64,000 bases of DNA from Hyaloperonospora brassicae. Lineage: Eukaryota > Oomycota > Peronosporomycetes > Peronosporales > Peronosporaceae. Below are positions 8,282 to 20,478 of this stretch, piece after piece. The notes beneath the pieces are model-generated. The model made no database searches, was not told where the DNA came from, and saw only the letters and a list, made by a program, of their open reading frames with translations. Made by a program: the position numbers and the translations under genes. The stretch is from positions 1 through 64,000 of the forward strand of contig CANTFL010000786.1 of NCBI GenBank assembly GCA_947650285.1, in the 5' to 3' direction. Every line of letters starts with the position of its first letter. Position 1 is the first letter of the stretch.

Positions 8282-11200
8282 CTATACACAAGTTGTAGCA
8301 TGCAGCGCGTCATCATAGTGAATATATTGATTAATGACTGGTAGGAAAAGACTGGAATTTGGTTACAAGTTCGTGTGGATCTGCGTAAAACACAAGATTC
8401 GACAAAGATTAAATTATACGGATATAATTCGTGAATTACGGATTAAAAACTTGTCACATTAAAAAAAATTACGCAGTAAGGAACAATATATACCAGCCTT
8501 TTGAGTTTACAAGTCTGGGACGATCATTTGCATCTAAGTAATGCTTGTTACATGCCCTATTACCTTTTACGTCAATTCCAGTATTGACGCCTGTCATCGA
8601 TATTCATATTGCCAAAGAGATATTAGGTTGACCCTAGTGTGCTTTCTTTCTCGTTGTCTATCCTTGTCTGTAAGATCAGAAAAAACACACCTTTTTTGTG
8701 CGTATGTTTGACGGATAAGCTATCCAATTTTGTATCATACGAAGCAGTTACATGCGATTGACATCACATTATCTGTCAATTGAGAATTTTCTCTATCCGA
8801 ATATAATTTGCATTTGCAAATTGGCTGAAACAAGCCACAATATCTATGGGATTCCCCAGTGCTTTGATTTCGCATCTATTGTGTCATTATTAGAATTGTT
8901 TGTTAAGATGTGAATCACACCATCACATGGCACATAATGAAAATAATCATGCGTCCTAGATGATCAGGTTGACTTTCGGAACCCACCAAAGCCTGGTAAG
9001 GATATGCCTGTGGAGGGGCACAACGAAAACACGCAATGACTAGCGCTTCTCAACAGCAGCTAGCAGTCACCCCGGTATATTGTTCCCGTTCTGAATAAGA
9101 CAGTAATGTCTAATTAAAATTTTTAACGTATCAATATAACCTTGAGAAACCAAAGAAATAACTATCAAGGTGTCTAATGAATTATACGATCCTTCTGCGC
9201 GGGATGAGCGCGCGTAAGAATTAATGATTTAAGACGCATGAATAATGTCAAAGTGCAGTCAACAGAAGCTAGATATCGTTACTTAATAAACGTAGATTGA
9301 ATAAATGGAGTAGTGCTAGTACTTACAATATATAATTCATGTCAAAGCAAGTCCCTTTTCAATGATAATTACGTAAAAATTAGTATCTAGCTAACTTTTT
9401 TAGCATAGCTAAGACTATTAAATTTAAAAATATTATTACGTGTCCATTTTTTATCTGTTCCTTTTCACCTAAGTGGTATTTGCGATTGTCTGGTAAGAGA
9501 TAGTGCAGCTCAATATATCCTTTTTTATTTTGCATAATATGCAGAGCAAACAACTCAGCTAGTATAAAAAAATGAATATACACACTTTATAAAAGGAAGC
9601 AATGTAAATGAGGATCAAAATGCCTTTGTCGGTACTGTTGCAGGTCGAAAATGCTGCTGTTTACAGATTACATACATACAAGAATATCGCGGCGGGTGAA
9701 GAATGATACAAACTTATCAAACAGGTAATAAATCTACATGTTCAAGAAAATTTTGTCTGGTCCATAAAGTCGAAGAATTTCTAGAAATAATTGCGCTTAT
9801 ACAATTGAACATTAATGTCGGACAAAATTCATACAATTTACCGAGAATGTATCGATTACTGGCTGAAACTTTATATTATTTTGTTACGTATTGAAATTGT
9901 AGTTCCAGGATTATGGTAAGAGTACGCTAGATCTACTGTTTTATATTGGAAGCTACGGATAGAATTTGCCGTACGTGCCACGCATTTTCGATGCATCTTG
10001 TGTCCAAATTTTCTGTACAAAGTTGATCATCTTGGTAACGTCCTTATTATAGCTCACAGCTGATGGCCGACGATTGAGGATAGGCATAGTGTAACACACT
10101 GATCGGGCAAACAATGATATTCGAAGATGCTCGTCAAAACAGCTTCAGCTAGCGGTGGTGACGGTGGTTCTAATTTATAAGTTTTTGCCGTCTGAGAGCT
10201 GAATAGACCAACAATAGGGAACGCAATGCACCATGTGTGGTATATTACACACAAAACTAGGTTGATTGGATCTCCTTGGTGGACGCATTTACAATATATA
10301 GTTCAATCTCTGACAAAACGAAGGTTTCCGATTCGCATACTCGGTCTTTCTGTGTTCACAAAATTCATTGATGTTTGCGCTATGGGCGTATGATGCACAG
10401 AACAATGCTTCGCACTCTAATAAACTTGATGGTGGTTAAAAAGGCATTGATGATACAAACCGAATTGAAATTACCAACCCACAAAGATTGCTTACTCTCG
10501 TACAAATTAAAAAAATAATTTAGATTTTAGCGCTAAAATTCAGATGAATACAAATTACAAGGTTGATACTTCTTGATACATTATAAAAAAGGCGTATTAT
10601 TACTAGTTAACACATTTTGGCTGTGAACTTCGTATGTTTGTAAGGAGAACATTTTTATTTATTTTGTTTGTTTCCTTAATAACAGTTCTTATACTATTAT
10701 GTGTTTTCGTATATTCGATTATCCATATTACGTACAAGCCATAGGTAAAGGTTATAACTAATCTTGTTACCTAGCGTGGTTAGTTAATCGAATGTCAAGA
10801 CTTGTGGTGGAGTGGTTATCCCTCTTATGAAGAGTCGACCCCAACTCTCCACTGGCGCCCGGACCACCGACGAAGGGAGGGTGGTACCCCGGTTTCGTGT
10901 TGTATTCTTCGATCACCTTGCGTATCCTTCGGTGGGGCGGGTTGCACTTCTACAGGCAGACTCGAGTCGATGCCAAGCCTGAACGTGGTTGATATTGGTG
11001 CTGTCGCGTGGAAACCTTCACACGATAGCGTGTGTACTTGTAAGGAGCTTGATATGAGCCACCTTGATCTCTACGAGATCGCCTTGTTTAATGTAGATGC
11101 TTGATCCGCGAGCCTTCTAAATACTTGAGCCGTATCTCGTTCTTAAACCAATAGCCGTTACGTATTCGCTGCGTCCGATCGCATTTAAGGGTTTGATCAG

Positions 11201-11958
11201 AGTCCTTGATCCCTGGTCAAACAATTAATGGAGATCATTCGAGTTTAGTATGCTACATTCTTTGACGTTGAGTGACCAATGATCCATTCCGGAAGAGAAG
11301 TCGACACGTGTACTTGAAGCAAATCGAACTCTGTGTAAAGTTAACCACTTCAATAACAAAATAACATTTTGGAAGGCCTATCTATATCACTAAGGTCGAA
11401 GCCACGCATCGTCCTCTCAAAGGTATATCCCTCAATACCCGAGGTGGATCACACCAAGTGCGTAATCTTTGGAAACTTGGCGTGACCTACACCACAAATC
11501 GAAAGATCCAATCGAGATCGAGAGATCGGATCGAGATCGAGATCGTAAAATCATATCGAGGCCGTGTGATCCACTTATCTCAGGCATCATTCCTCCAACA
11601 CAATTATTTTAGAGCTTATTCCACGCCTGCGATTAGTAAGCATTCACGTCCTACCACAAGAATAAAATCTTGTGATTGCTTTACCACAGACTCGTCATGT
11701 AACGGAGCAGTTTTGAACGAAAAGGATTACCTCCCGGGCCTGCGTGGACATGATTGCAGGATACGGATTATACGGTACTTTGAACGATAAGATGTAATTA
11801 CATTCGGTACCTAGTATATCTTCATCGATATAATATTGACATGAAACGATTAATATTCGCAATCCCTTCTGACATCTACTCTGCAGATCATCAACGCTTA
11901 CTAGACCCGTAATGCGGTATACGAGGCAATTTTGCCAGCGAGGAAATCTCCTACGTAA
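8282..11958. other. AT-rich intergenic region, no convincing gene
   Basis: No supported coding region. Possible retroelement debris exists near 10800-11100 (a TGGCGCCCGG primer-site-like string at 10853), and a simple AGATCG-type repeat lies at 11506-11560. Everything else is closed or short in all frames. Confidence 0.6.
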
Positions 11959-12316
11959 GTGACGTCTGGGTTTCCCGATAATCACGCAGATCGTCTGATG
12001 CGACTATTTAAACTTATCTGGGATATACCGCGCGATGTAGTACGGGGGTACACTAATTTTAACGACGGTCATATTTCTAAAATCGAAGTATTATCCTATG
12101 AGTGGACTGACCATGAAAAGCTGTTATTATCCTTGATATCCAACTTTCGTCCGGTATATGCTCAGTCAATTAATGCAGGTGGTAATTCCACATGCTCTCT
12201 TACGACTCAAATTGAAGCACTTAACACATAACTCGACAATGCAACCTGCGGCGCAAGGTGAATTGCTTCAAAAGCAGCATTATGTTCCACAACAAGTTAT
12301 GTGTTTCAGATGCTGA
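11959..12316 (+). pseudogene. Copia-type Gag remnant
   Basis: A 90-codon frame (11959-12231) contains EWTDHEKLLLSLISNF and QSINAGGN...TTQIEAL, which match the pattern of Ty1/Copia Gag (a leucine-rich block followed by the I..LE helix). After a frameshift the next frame continues with a Gln-rich stretch and the first half of a zinc knuckle, CFRC, ending at a stop near 12315. LTRs and pol were not found next to it, so it is an orphan fragment. Confidence 0.4.
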
Positions 12317-13009
12317 ACGTCAAAAATAAGAATCAACCGATCAATTGCATAGCTCAAAAAATATAAACGAATGTCGAGTGGACATTAATACTAATACAAA
12401 TCATTTCTGGTGAAAGCGGTGCAAAGTGACAAGTCATACATCGGTCAGTATCGGTAAAAGATTCAGATCCTTAATCCGCGCTTTAGTTTAAAAAAACTGT
12501 TTAAGAAGATGCGATGGATCTGGGCGTGAGTGATTCGATAATTGATAATATGAGAAACACAATGATAGGTCATAAGATCAAAAAATTATCGTAAAAAATC
12601 AATTCGGATAATTTAATCTTACAACCACGACGATCTCTCGTAGAACAAGTTTAAATAGCTCCAGTATTTACGGCATATTCGTAAATTGAATTCTCGTGAA
12701 AAATGAGGTAGAAACTGACCGGAGAGAATGGTGCTGTCAAGAATCGCCTCGGCATGACGGTTCGAAAAAATGTCTCTATCTCAGCAAATTTAAATGGCAG
12801 TACCCAATAATAGGTCATTGGTTCGAACTCGGTGGGGGTGCTCGCGAAAGAAAAACTATGGGACTAAGTGATTGGAGTCCAACGCCACTTTTCTGTCAGA
12901 CAGGAATGTTTCCTCTGTAATGGCTCTGACCCGTCTGATAACGCGCAATCATAATCACAATATAACGAATATATAGGAATAATGTGCAATTAAAAAATAG
13001 TAATGCGGG
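12317..13009. other. Intergenic, nothing identified
   Basis: AT-rich with one 74-codon frame (12696-12920) that lacks recognisable motifs. Confidence 0.5.
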
Positions 13010-13120
13010 TCTAGACAATTACTAGCGTATCGATATAGAGATTCCACATGTTTAGAGTAGCAAAAACAGATTTTAGACGAAGGACCTAAATATTTACTTT
13101 GCATTCTGATATACCCAGTG
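13010..13120. repeat. Diverged dispersed repeat, second copy
   Basis: Partner of 4449-4570 (see there). The shared strings TAGTAATGCG, TTAGAGTAGCAA and AAGGACCTAAATAT are in the same order. Confidence 0.5.
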
Positions 13121-14704
13121 GCTTCCCTTTTAAATACGCAATTTACTTTATATTCATTTGTATTGGGATGAAACGGACATGCCGGCCATTGCAAATGCGG
13201 CTTGACCAACTCCATACCGATAAAAGCAAGTGGTCATGTGAGATAATAGATGTTGCCTCAAAGTTGAGCAAGTCGCAAGTTTACAGAATAAGAATGGGTG
13301 TGAACAGCCAACACATGTCAGATACATTATCGGGATGCAGATATCAAGTTAAACGCAGTAGCGCATGACTTTTGTCTAATATACTAATATTGCAAGTAAG
13401 TCGACTGTATCTTTCGATACTGCGAACATAGTTGCAGCCAAACTATGCGATATTTAAATAAAATTGGTTTTTGCCGGTCTTGATTATAGATTTGTATATA
13501 GACACTTGTGCCAGTGTGAACCTTGTTATAATCGTAGGAATGTTTGCATATGCGGTAAAATGATTTGACGAGTGCATTGCTATAGATATACAGCCGATTA
13601 AAATGAAGAAGGATGGCAAAGTCATGCTAAGTGCTACTGTTGTTTAAAGGTGCACAAGGTCACTATAGGTGAATTATTTTACAAAACATCACCTGCGCAT
13701 AAGTGGTATCTGTATAACTAAACGATAAGTGTACTCTTCCAAGATATAAAAACAGTGGCGGTGTTTCGGCGCGTCACTGAAAGATATAATCTGTCCGAAG
13801 TAAACAAGGGTACATCATGTTTTTAGACAACTTAAAATGTAAATAAACATGGAATACTAAATGAGACGGTATACTCAACTTTCAAGATTCGACGTGAAAG
13901 GTAACCTTAGCAGACGTGTAAATGGATGCTACAGCAGCTACATGAGAGCATTGGATAGCATGCCTTGCCCTTCACTGGCAATTGTATTGTTCATTTGAGC
14001 GTTGATTTATATTATTTAAAAGCGCAAGGATCGCGTACTAATTAGGCTTGTCTGGTATAGAAGTTATTTAAATCTGTAGTATAACAGTCTCAACGTACAA
14101 ACACAGCAAACACTGAGCTTAATCGGCGCAATGGTCTGGTGCGGTCGGACAAATCACTATGTGATTCGCCCCTAGGCCTGCCTGAGCTCAGCAGTCTCGA
14201 CACCTCTCTCTTCCTGTGAGTTCTCACCAAAGTATATAAGCCGACGCTTACGCGTTTTGACAGGTCACCGGGCGCAGTGTACGACCAAATAGAAGATTTT
14301 CGGTGCTCTCGGCTGAGTTTCGCCGGCTTGCTGTTCGACAAGACTCACCACGGTCCCTATACTAAATTCACCGGCTCGTCGAAGACGAGTCTCCTTCTTT
14401 TGCTAGTGGCGAGAGCTACCCAACACGGGCCTTACTATACTCTTGGCGCTACCAGTCGATACCGCTACAAGCTATTCCTCTCGAGGTTCGATGGCAGGCA
14501 TAATCTAGCCTATGTGGGGACTTACCTTAAGTGTACGCGTGTCTTGGACTTAGATTATTCGGCACTCTATTGATAACCTCTTTTCCTCTTTTTGACCGCA
14601 AAGGGACTTTTGAGTGGTTCCCTTTCGTCCCCTTTATCATACTCTACTAATGCCTAGTGAGGCAGATCACACATGAATTTGTTATTTACACTTCTATCAA
14701 CGAA
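13121..14704. other. Intergenic or ancient element sequence, no gene assigned
   Basis: From about 14090 the base composition becomes GC-richer. A TATA-like string GTATATAAGCC lies near 14233 on the plus strand, so this part could be an old LTR. No LTR ends or paired copy could be found. Confidence 0.4.
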
Positions 14705-14825
14705 TCTGTACTCGTCGGATCTTTACTCGTCGAGTCTTCTCTCATTAAGTCTTCTCTCGTCGAGGTTTGACTCAACGAAATCTTACTCGTCGAGTCTTGA
14801 CTTGTCGAGTACACCCTCGTCGAGC
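14705..14825 (+). repeat. Imperfect minisatellite, unit TCGTCGAGTCTT
   Basis: About eight degenerate repeats of an 11-13 bp unit containing CTCGTCGAGTC. A second, related array lies at 19172-19315. Confidence 0.6.
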
Positions 14826-15067
14826 CATGATTAGGCGACGGCAAAGCGCTCCGGTTTCTTCCGTCGGGCTCACACCTCCTTTAATCAAGTCAAGAGTAGG
14901 TTATACCTCGTTTGGCAATTCTCTACAACAAAACTGACCCGTTCGTAATACGATCCAATCTGGCAAGTGTCTCGACCAGTGTCTTTCTCTCTCCACGAAT
15001 CGTCCAGCTTGAACCTGCTCATCTCTTTTTCGTCGACCCATGGTTTGCTGACTCGTCATTCTTGCTC

Positions 15068-15551
15068 TGTAGCGGAGCTACACAGCTACTCAATTCAGAG
15101 GAAGACTTAACGCTCTCACGAGCAACTTTGGTTCACAGAACCCGACTCAGAGAGTCAATAGCTCAGAGAGCTAACGGTCTCTGTTCCAGAGGGACCAAAC
15201 GATTCAGAGAATCACAGCACAAAGTGCTCGAGGACAAGCTACCTTTACAGGCGTTGCTTTTGTCGTCCCGATCAAACACGCCTCGTAAGGCACGTGTCTC
15301 TTATTGATCAAAAGGGGAACTGAATTCTAATTCTTCTTTAAACCTAAAGAACACCATAGAACAACGTGCTTAACCTAGTCACTAAGGTTCAAAGTAAAAC
15401 CTCTCTATAGATCTCGTAATCAATTGTTGATAGACATCAGTCTTCAACAATTGATACACTTACTGTGTTCTACTATCACTTTACAGGGTACCCCTTTCTT
15501 GTGTGCACCACACCAATCGTCGACTACCAGTCGACGTGTAACCCCGTTACA
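15068..15551 (-). repeat. Solo LTR of the copy B/D Gypsy family
   Basis: On the minus strand it starts TGTAACGGGG and ends GCTACA, and it aligns throughout with the LTRs of B (33463-33990, 40639-41175) and D (21479-22007). It is 484 bp, slightly shorter than the 528-537 bp of B. The flanks are TGCTC on the left and TGCTG on the right, a plausible 5-bp target duplication with one change. No internal element sequence adjoins it, so it arose by LTR-LTR recombination. Confidence 0.8.
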
Positions 15552-15722
15552 TGCTGTAAGCCTGTAGCCGGATTGATGTCTTACTCTTCTGAATTGCAAT
15601 GAACTACTTAGTCTCACTCACCGGATAAGCCACCTGGGATAGTCGATTCCTCTGCTTACGTTATGGTTTTGGTGGGATCTGTATGACCCACGTCTTTCTG
15701 TCCTGACCTCTTGTAATTCAAG

Positions 15723-18031
15723 GTGCAATCATGCTTTTCTTCGCCTTCACTTAACTTGTCTTCTAGTGCTTTCGGTCCAAGGAACGCCAGTCAGCTCATC
15801 GATTCGCTTTCTGGAGCAGTCAAGGTCTCACCAGTTGACGTTGCTTCATTGATTTTTCCTGATCGAGTCGAAACTGCGGTAGGTTTGCAACTATTGCAGC
15901 CTAGCCATCAAGAAGATCCGCTACCTGACTCGTACAAACCGATGCCGTCGCCTTGTGGGTCTTATTTGCAAGTGTTTTATCTTCCAGAAGTCGCCATGAT
16001 GATGTGTCTGACGTCGATGTTGGAAATTCGACCATCGTTGCTGATCTCCGTCGAACGCTAAGTGGTATGTATTACGGAACTAGTAGCGTGAGGTAGATCT
16101 TGTGGGGATCATTGCCCTTATATCGGAGACTCCACGGACGCTGCTTGATGCGGCAATGCGTTCATCCATTCGGCAGGCCATGTCACTTGCCGACCTGACC
16201 GTCTTTGCCGGTGGAGATGTCGTTGTGCCTAGTGACAACACGGTTCCATAGCTCAGTTATGCGAAGTACTTGCGCAGTCGGAGCGGAGTAGCGCAGCACG
16301 TCGTCGAAGTATGGAAGCTGCGATCGCCGAGTATGTGAAATTGCGTGCTTAATTAGAGACTACCTAGGTGGAAGATGCTACTTGGTAGGAAGCTACGTTG
16401 AAGACTACTGGCGTCATCGAGTCACTGAAGAAGTCACTCTTCACCCTTGAGCCGGAAGACTGTCGTGTGTCCGGCCAGCGCGCTGAACGACTTAAGTCAG
16501 CAGATCGGATTATCTCTTACATGCAATAGGCCATTCAAGCGCGGGATCGCGAAATTGCTCGTCTCACCGGTCGACTCGGCAAATCTCGAGTCGAACACGT
16601 GGCTATCGATCGAGTGGCGATGGCGTACTACCGCCAGTTGCAAGAAGCTAGCATGGCCATGTATAATGGCGGCGACCACGCCTTGCGCTCTGCTCTATAA
16701 CTCATTGAAGACCAGCGTCTCGTAATCAGCGGCTTGCTGAACATGCTTCATCATCATCGGGTTCCATGGCCCCTGGATCCAAGTCTCACTGTTGCAGCTA
16801 TCACTGGATTTTACGCTCCGGGTTCGAATCCGCGTGAGCTGGACCTAAATTCTCACTCGTGTCGTCTTATCGGTAAGCGGTTTCCTGAATTTATTTCACT
16901 CGGCTCGGCGGTGGGGTCGCAATAACTATCGCTTCGGATAAACTCGGTCGGTGTGTCATCGATTGGTGTTTCGCCCAGCGTAGTTCGTACTGCGTTGATA
17001 ATTCCTATCCACTCGACATCCTTGCCACGCTCACCCTCGTCGCCGTTGACCAGCTCTTGCATCATGTACCTTTCGTCTTTACCGCCTGCATCTCCGTCGC
17101 GTGATGAGAATTCTCCTGAAGTTACTCCGAGTGTGTCGTCGGCTCCGACTAGTCTAATGCAGTCGTCTAAATTGTCAAGCTCGATCTCTTTCTCCAGCCA
17201 ACCGTTGTCGACGAAACCAGTACCCTTACTTCCTGCGTCATTATAGCATGTTTCCCCATCGGCCACGACTGCAAGTGGTGTTCAAGTGTCATTCCAGCCG
17301 TCACCTGTCACCTCATCGTGTTCGACGATTGTGACTGACCTTCCGGCTCGGCAAACACTAGGAACTGGCGCTCGTCCATCCCGACAATTCCGTTGAGCAG
17401 CCCGGTGGCCGCGTAGTCGCGTGTCTTTCTAAGTCGCGGTCGGAGTAGCTCCTCACGTACATTCACTTGATCTCGACGATTAGTTTCCTCGTTTCCGTAT
17501 CGACATCCTTGACAGCAGCTTCTTCGTCGACCGCGGCTCCTCTTTCAACGTTTACCAAGTCAGGGATGTCGACTACTGCATCCACGTCTGCGGGCCTGGA
17601 CCCAGCACCTTCGCTTCATAGTTAGTTTTCCACGCGTTCGTGTGCTTCTCGAAGACGAGGTCGCATCGTTACACACGTGTGTCAGCTGGAACTTGACGAA
17701 GTGGTCTTCAACCTTCTGGATCGGCGTCGGTGACTTCGTCGACTTTACCGACGTCGGCGACGTCGGGCGACCTTTTCGACGTCGTATTCTGGGTCTCCAA
17801 ATGTGGTTTTCGCAGTTATACCGTCTCCTCTCTCGTCTCCTTCCGTTCTCGCGACCTCATTGCTACCAATCTTGGTTAATATTTCACGCGCTTATAGCAA
17901 CTCGGATACAGAAACGAAAGTCGGGTCGTTCGTCCGCGTCCAAGCCCGCCAAACGTTCTCGGCAGATATCTACACCAGAAGCCAGTTCCACTGTCTCTCC
18001 AGCTGCGCCTCGGGCAATGTCGATTCGTTGA
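15723..18031 (+). pseudogene. Decayed plus-strand coding region, unrecognised
   Basis: A chain of open stretches (15723-16061, 16953-17246, 17642-18031) with GC-rich, coding-like composition, interrupted by stops and frameshifts. The region near 17000 is Ser- and Pro-rich. The end of the third stretch is basic and Ser-rich (KRKSGRSSASKPAKRSRQ), resembling a nuclear localisation or nucleic-acid-binding tail. It lies downstream of, and convergent with, the minus-strand integrase-chromodomain fragment at 19.5-20.2 kb. I recognise no family. Confidence 0.35.
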
Positions 18032-18246
18032 CTGAACATTTATTCGGCTGAGGCCATTGAAACGGCTAGGGCTGCTGTCGCACCCTTCATTTCCGGATCG
18101 GTGTTGCTTAGATTGCGTCCATCATTGTGTTTGCCCCTGTTGGTGCTTTGCATCCGCGCGTCCAAGGCTGCAGTACGTGATTCTCGTCATAATCTCGCGA
18201 TGCGGCACAGTGTGTATATTACTTTATATCACCCCGGTTATGCCCG

Positions 18247-18522
18247 GTGATGGGCCCAGATTATTGGCGCTCGGTCGTTTTTAAAATGGAGGATCTCCAT
18301 GACCGACCTATCGTCGCGGCTACTCCCTTGTCAGAGGCTGACCTACGCGAGATGATGAATATTCTCAGTCCGTCTCATCCCTGTCAGGTGACTATAGGTT
18401 TGTTCCCGGCTTCACCTGTGTTTGGGGCGGCGGCTTGCCTTGGTGATACTCGGGCCAGACTCTTTTCTTCCAAAAGGTACCACTGGACGAACAGTATGCT
18501 GGACGCTGTCTATGAAGATTGA
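18247..18522 (+). pseudogene. Unrecognised ORF fragment, probably same gene as the next
   Basis: A 91-codon frame (DRPIVAATPLSEADLREM, SPSHPCQVTIGLFPASP) with well-formed, protein-like composition. The frame continues in fragments to 18707 with stops and shifts, which suggests one larger ancestral protein spanning roughly 18050-19255. No family recognised. Confidence 0.35.
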
Positions 18523-18706
18523 ATTCGATACCGCTGGTTCCATCATGAAGTAGAAGGCAATAAGCCATTGAATTCTCGATCGAAGGTGTACGGCGCTTTG
18601 ATGGAAAGGAGTCATTGGGTCGTCAAGTCCAGCAACCTGATGGGATGCACCCAGACTTTGACTCTGCCCGGTTGCCTGCTGATATGAGAAATGTTTTGCA
18701 TTTTAA

Positions 18707-19255
18707 ATGAAAACCTCCGCTGCTCGAAAGCTTTGTGGAGACCTCCTCCAGCTGGCTATAAAGTCTATGAACCATGTCCTCGATGAAGCCTTCTCCGTAC
18801 TAATGCCCGACAAGCGCGCCCTTAAGCTTGATCCCGAGCAATATTTTGAACCTTCCGTACCCCACTACTCATTCGTGAGTCACGCGTGGATTCGTTCCAG
18901 TCCTAAATCGTTTTACGAGCTCGGTGCGTTGGATGCTTCGGAGCCATGGCAGGTCTGGTGGTTGAATCACCCGGCAAGGCACCCTTACAATACTTGTTTT
19001 CGACCACGCATTCCTGAGCTTCCAGTATATGTTCCAGTCGGCGTGGCCGAGAAAGATGTGGTGAGTCGTATCGTCGAGGACGTTGATATTAACGTCGCCC
19101 ATCGTTTAACTTCGCGACCCGACGTACCTGTGACGAATGGCGCCATCTTATATTTCCGTAGTAATTATAGCCGAAAGCTCGTCTCGCCGAGTCTTAGTTT
19201 GTCGCGTCATGGTTTGTCGCGTCTTGGTTCATTGAGTCTTCTCTTGTCGGTTTGA
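18707..19255 (+). CDS. Unrecognised ORF of 182 residues convergent with a Gypsy pol remnant
   Basis: The longest plus-strand frame in this cluster. It has several aromatic-rich segments (EQYFEPSVPHYSFVSHAW, EPWQVWWLNHPARHPYN) and no signal peptide. The last 25 residues come from the TCGTCGAGTC-like minisatellite and are probably not original. It ends about 300 bp before the minus-strand chromodomain at 19552-19663, so the two are tail to tail, the same arrangement as the antisense ORFs of copies A, B and F. It could be an element-borne antisense gene or a captured host fragment. Confidence 0.35.
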   Translation: MKTSAARKLCGDLLQLAIKSMNHVLDEAFSVLMPDKRALKLDPEQYFEPSVPHYSFVSHAWIRSSPKSFYELGALDASEPWQVWWLNHPARHPYNTCFRPRIPELPVYVPVGVAEKDVVSRIVEDVDINVAHRLTSRPDVPVTNGAILYFRSNYSRKLVSPSLSLSRHGLSRLGSLSLLLSV

Positions 19256-19315
19256 CTCGTCGAGTATTTCTCTTTGTTGCATTTTGGCTTCACAAGTCCA
19301 CTTCGTCGAGTTTCT
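19172..19315 (+). repeat. Imperfect minisatellite related to 14705-14825
   Basis: Degenerate repeats of the TCGTCGAGTC / TTGTCGCGTC type. The two arrays bracket the 14.8-19.2 kb cluster. Confidence 0.55.
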
Positions 19316-19475
19316 AGTTGATCCACATGAGTAATTCGGTCCTTTTCTTCCAGGTTTAAATTGCGATATTGACGCAGTTGCTTGCTCCTTCATCCTTGCC
19401 TGCTTGTCATCACAGAGATAAGGGTACTGAAGGCCGTGGTTTGTAGCTAACATTCGTCTGCCACCCGCACCATCT

Positions 19476-20175
19476 TCAGCCGATTCTTATGCTTCTTCTA
19501 CCGAAGTTAATCGTATAACATAACTCCACATAACAGATTATATAACAATTACCATGTCGGGGTATCATAGCCCTTCCACTTATTAGGAAACGTCGCTGGG
19601 TCCTGCCGATGATCGTCGATAGTGGCAAGTCGTCGTCCAATATCGCTTTTACTTCATATCTCGCGCTCGCTTCACCTGGCTCCCAACTAACCTCTGGTAG
19701 GAGTTCTTCATCGAAATCGAAACGGTCAGCCTCCGCAAATCCAGTTACCATCCATCTTGTACGACGTATAACATGGTTAATGACCTTGTTCAAGCATTAT
19801 ACATGTACGATTGAATAGAATCGATACCCACTCTTTTCGGGTAACTCATATTCGAAAGCATAATCCTCCACTTACCGCGTTATGCGAAACGACTCACGCC
19901 ATCGATGAGCCAGTATCTTTACAGACCAGACTAAACTTTTTTTATGAACAGCCATACTTGACCCCCTTCTTCGAACCTGTTCTCGTTTGGAGACTCTCTT
20001 TCTTCATCTTGCTTTCTTGCTTCTTCTGTATGATGTGGTTGCGCTGTTCGTGAGAATGTTCATCGTTACGCCGGTCTTAGTCCTTCATAATGATCTCTTG
20101 CTTGTCAAGCTTTCGCAGTCGCTTTGTATTTCTTCGCGAGCCTAAGCGCGATCTCTCGTAGGCAATTATATTAGT
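19476..20175 (-). pseudogene. Integrase C-terminus and chromodomain of a second Gypsy family
   Basis: Read on the minus strand: a Lys/Arg-rich helix (ALRLAKKYKATAKA) just below 20175, QVWLFIKKV near 19960, LAHRW.ESFRI near 19900 (the GPF of the GPY/F motif changed), YELPEKSGYRFYSIVHV at 19804-19858, FDFDEELLPE near 19715 and a chromodomain at 19663-19552 (YEVKAILDDDLP ... KWKGYDTPTW). Several stops and frameshifts are present. The sequence is unlike the integrase C-terminus of B, although the LTR and Gag adjoining it at 20175 are of B type, so the copy is chimeric. Confidence 0.7.
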
Positions 20176-20183
20176 GTCGAGCA

Positions 20184-20212
20184 TAATGACATGAAGCGCC
20201 GGAGTCGATTAG
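20184..20212 (-). pseudogene. Start of aspartic protease (copy D), active site retained
   Basis: The minus strand encodes LIDSGASCHYAR, the DSG active-site loop of a retroelement aspartic protease. The matching loop in B has DSE. The frame stops immediately afterwards, at the chimeric junction. Confidence 0.65.
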
Positions 20213-20478
20213 GATCGACCAATGCTTCTCAAAGCTTTTAACTTTCGCCTCGGCGGCCAACAAGCCATGATTGTATCCACGCTATGTGCTGGCGCGCACA
20301 GAGCTAAGTGGGGCTAAGGCCGGTTTCGCTCTACCTTGTAGAGAAGTGACAGAGCTCAGCTCTATCCCAGAAGGGCGCCCCGCACATACTGGGTGTCGAC
20401 GTTTCCCCATGCCATACCACGTTTCTAGTTGGGGCTGGGGTTTCGACCCATATGAGTCAATTGTTGCTTACGCAAAGG

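Noticed and set aside
16815..16845. B-box-like GGGTTCGAATCC suggesting a tRNA gene
   Set aside because: No matching acceptor stem, A box or anticodon arm at the right distance upstream.
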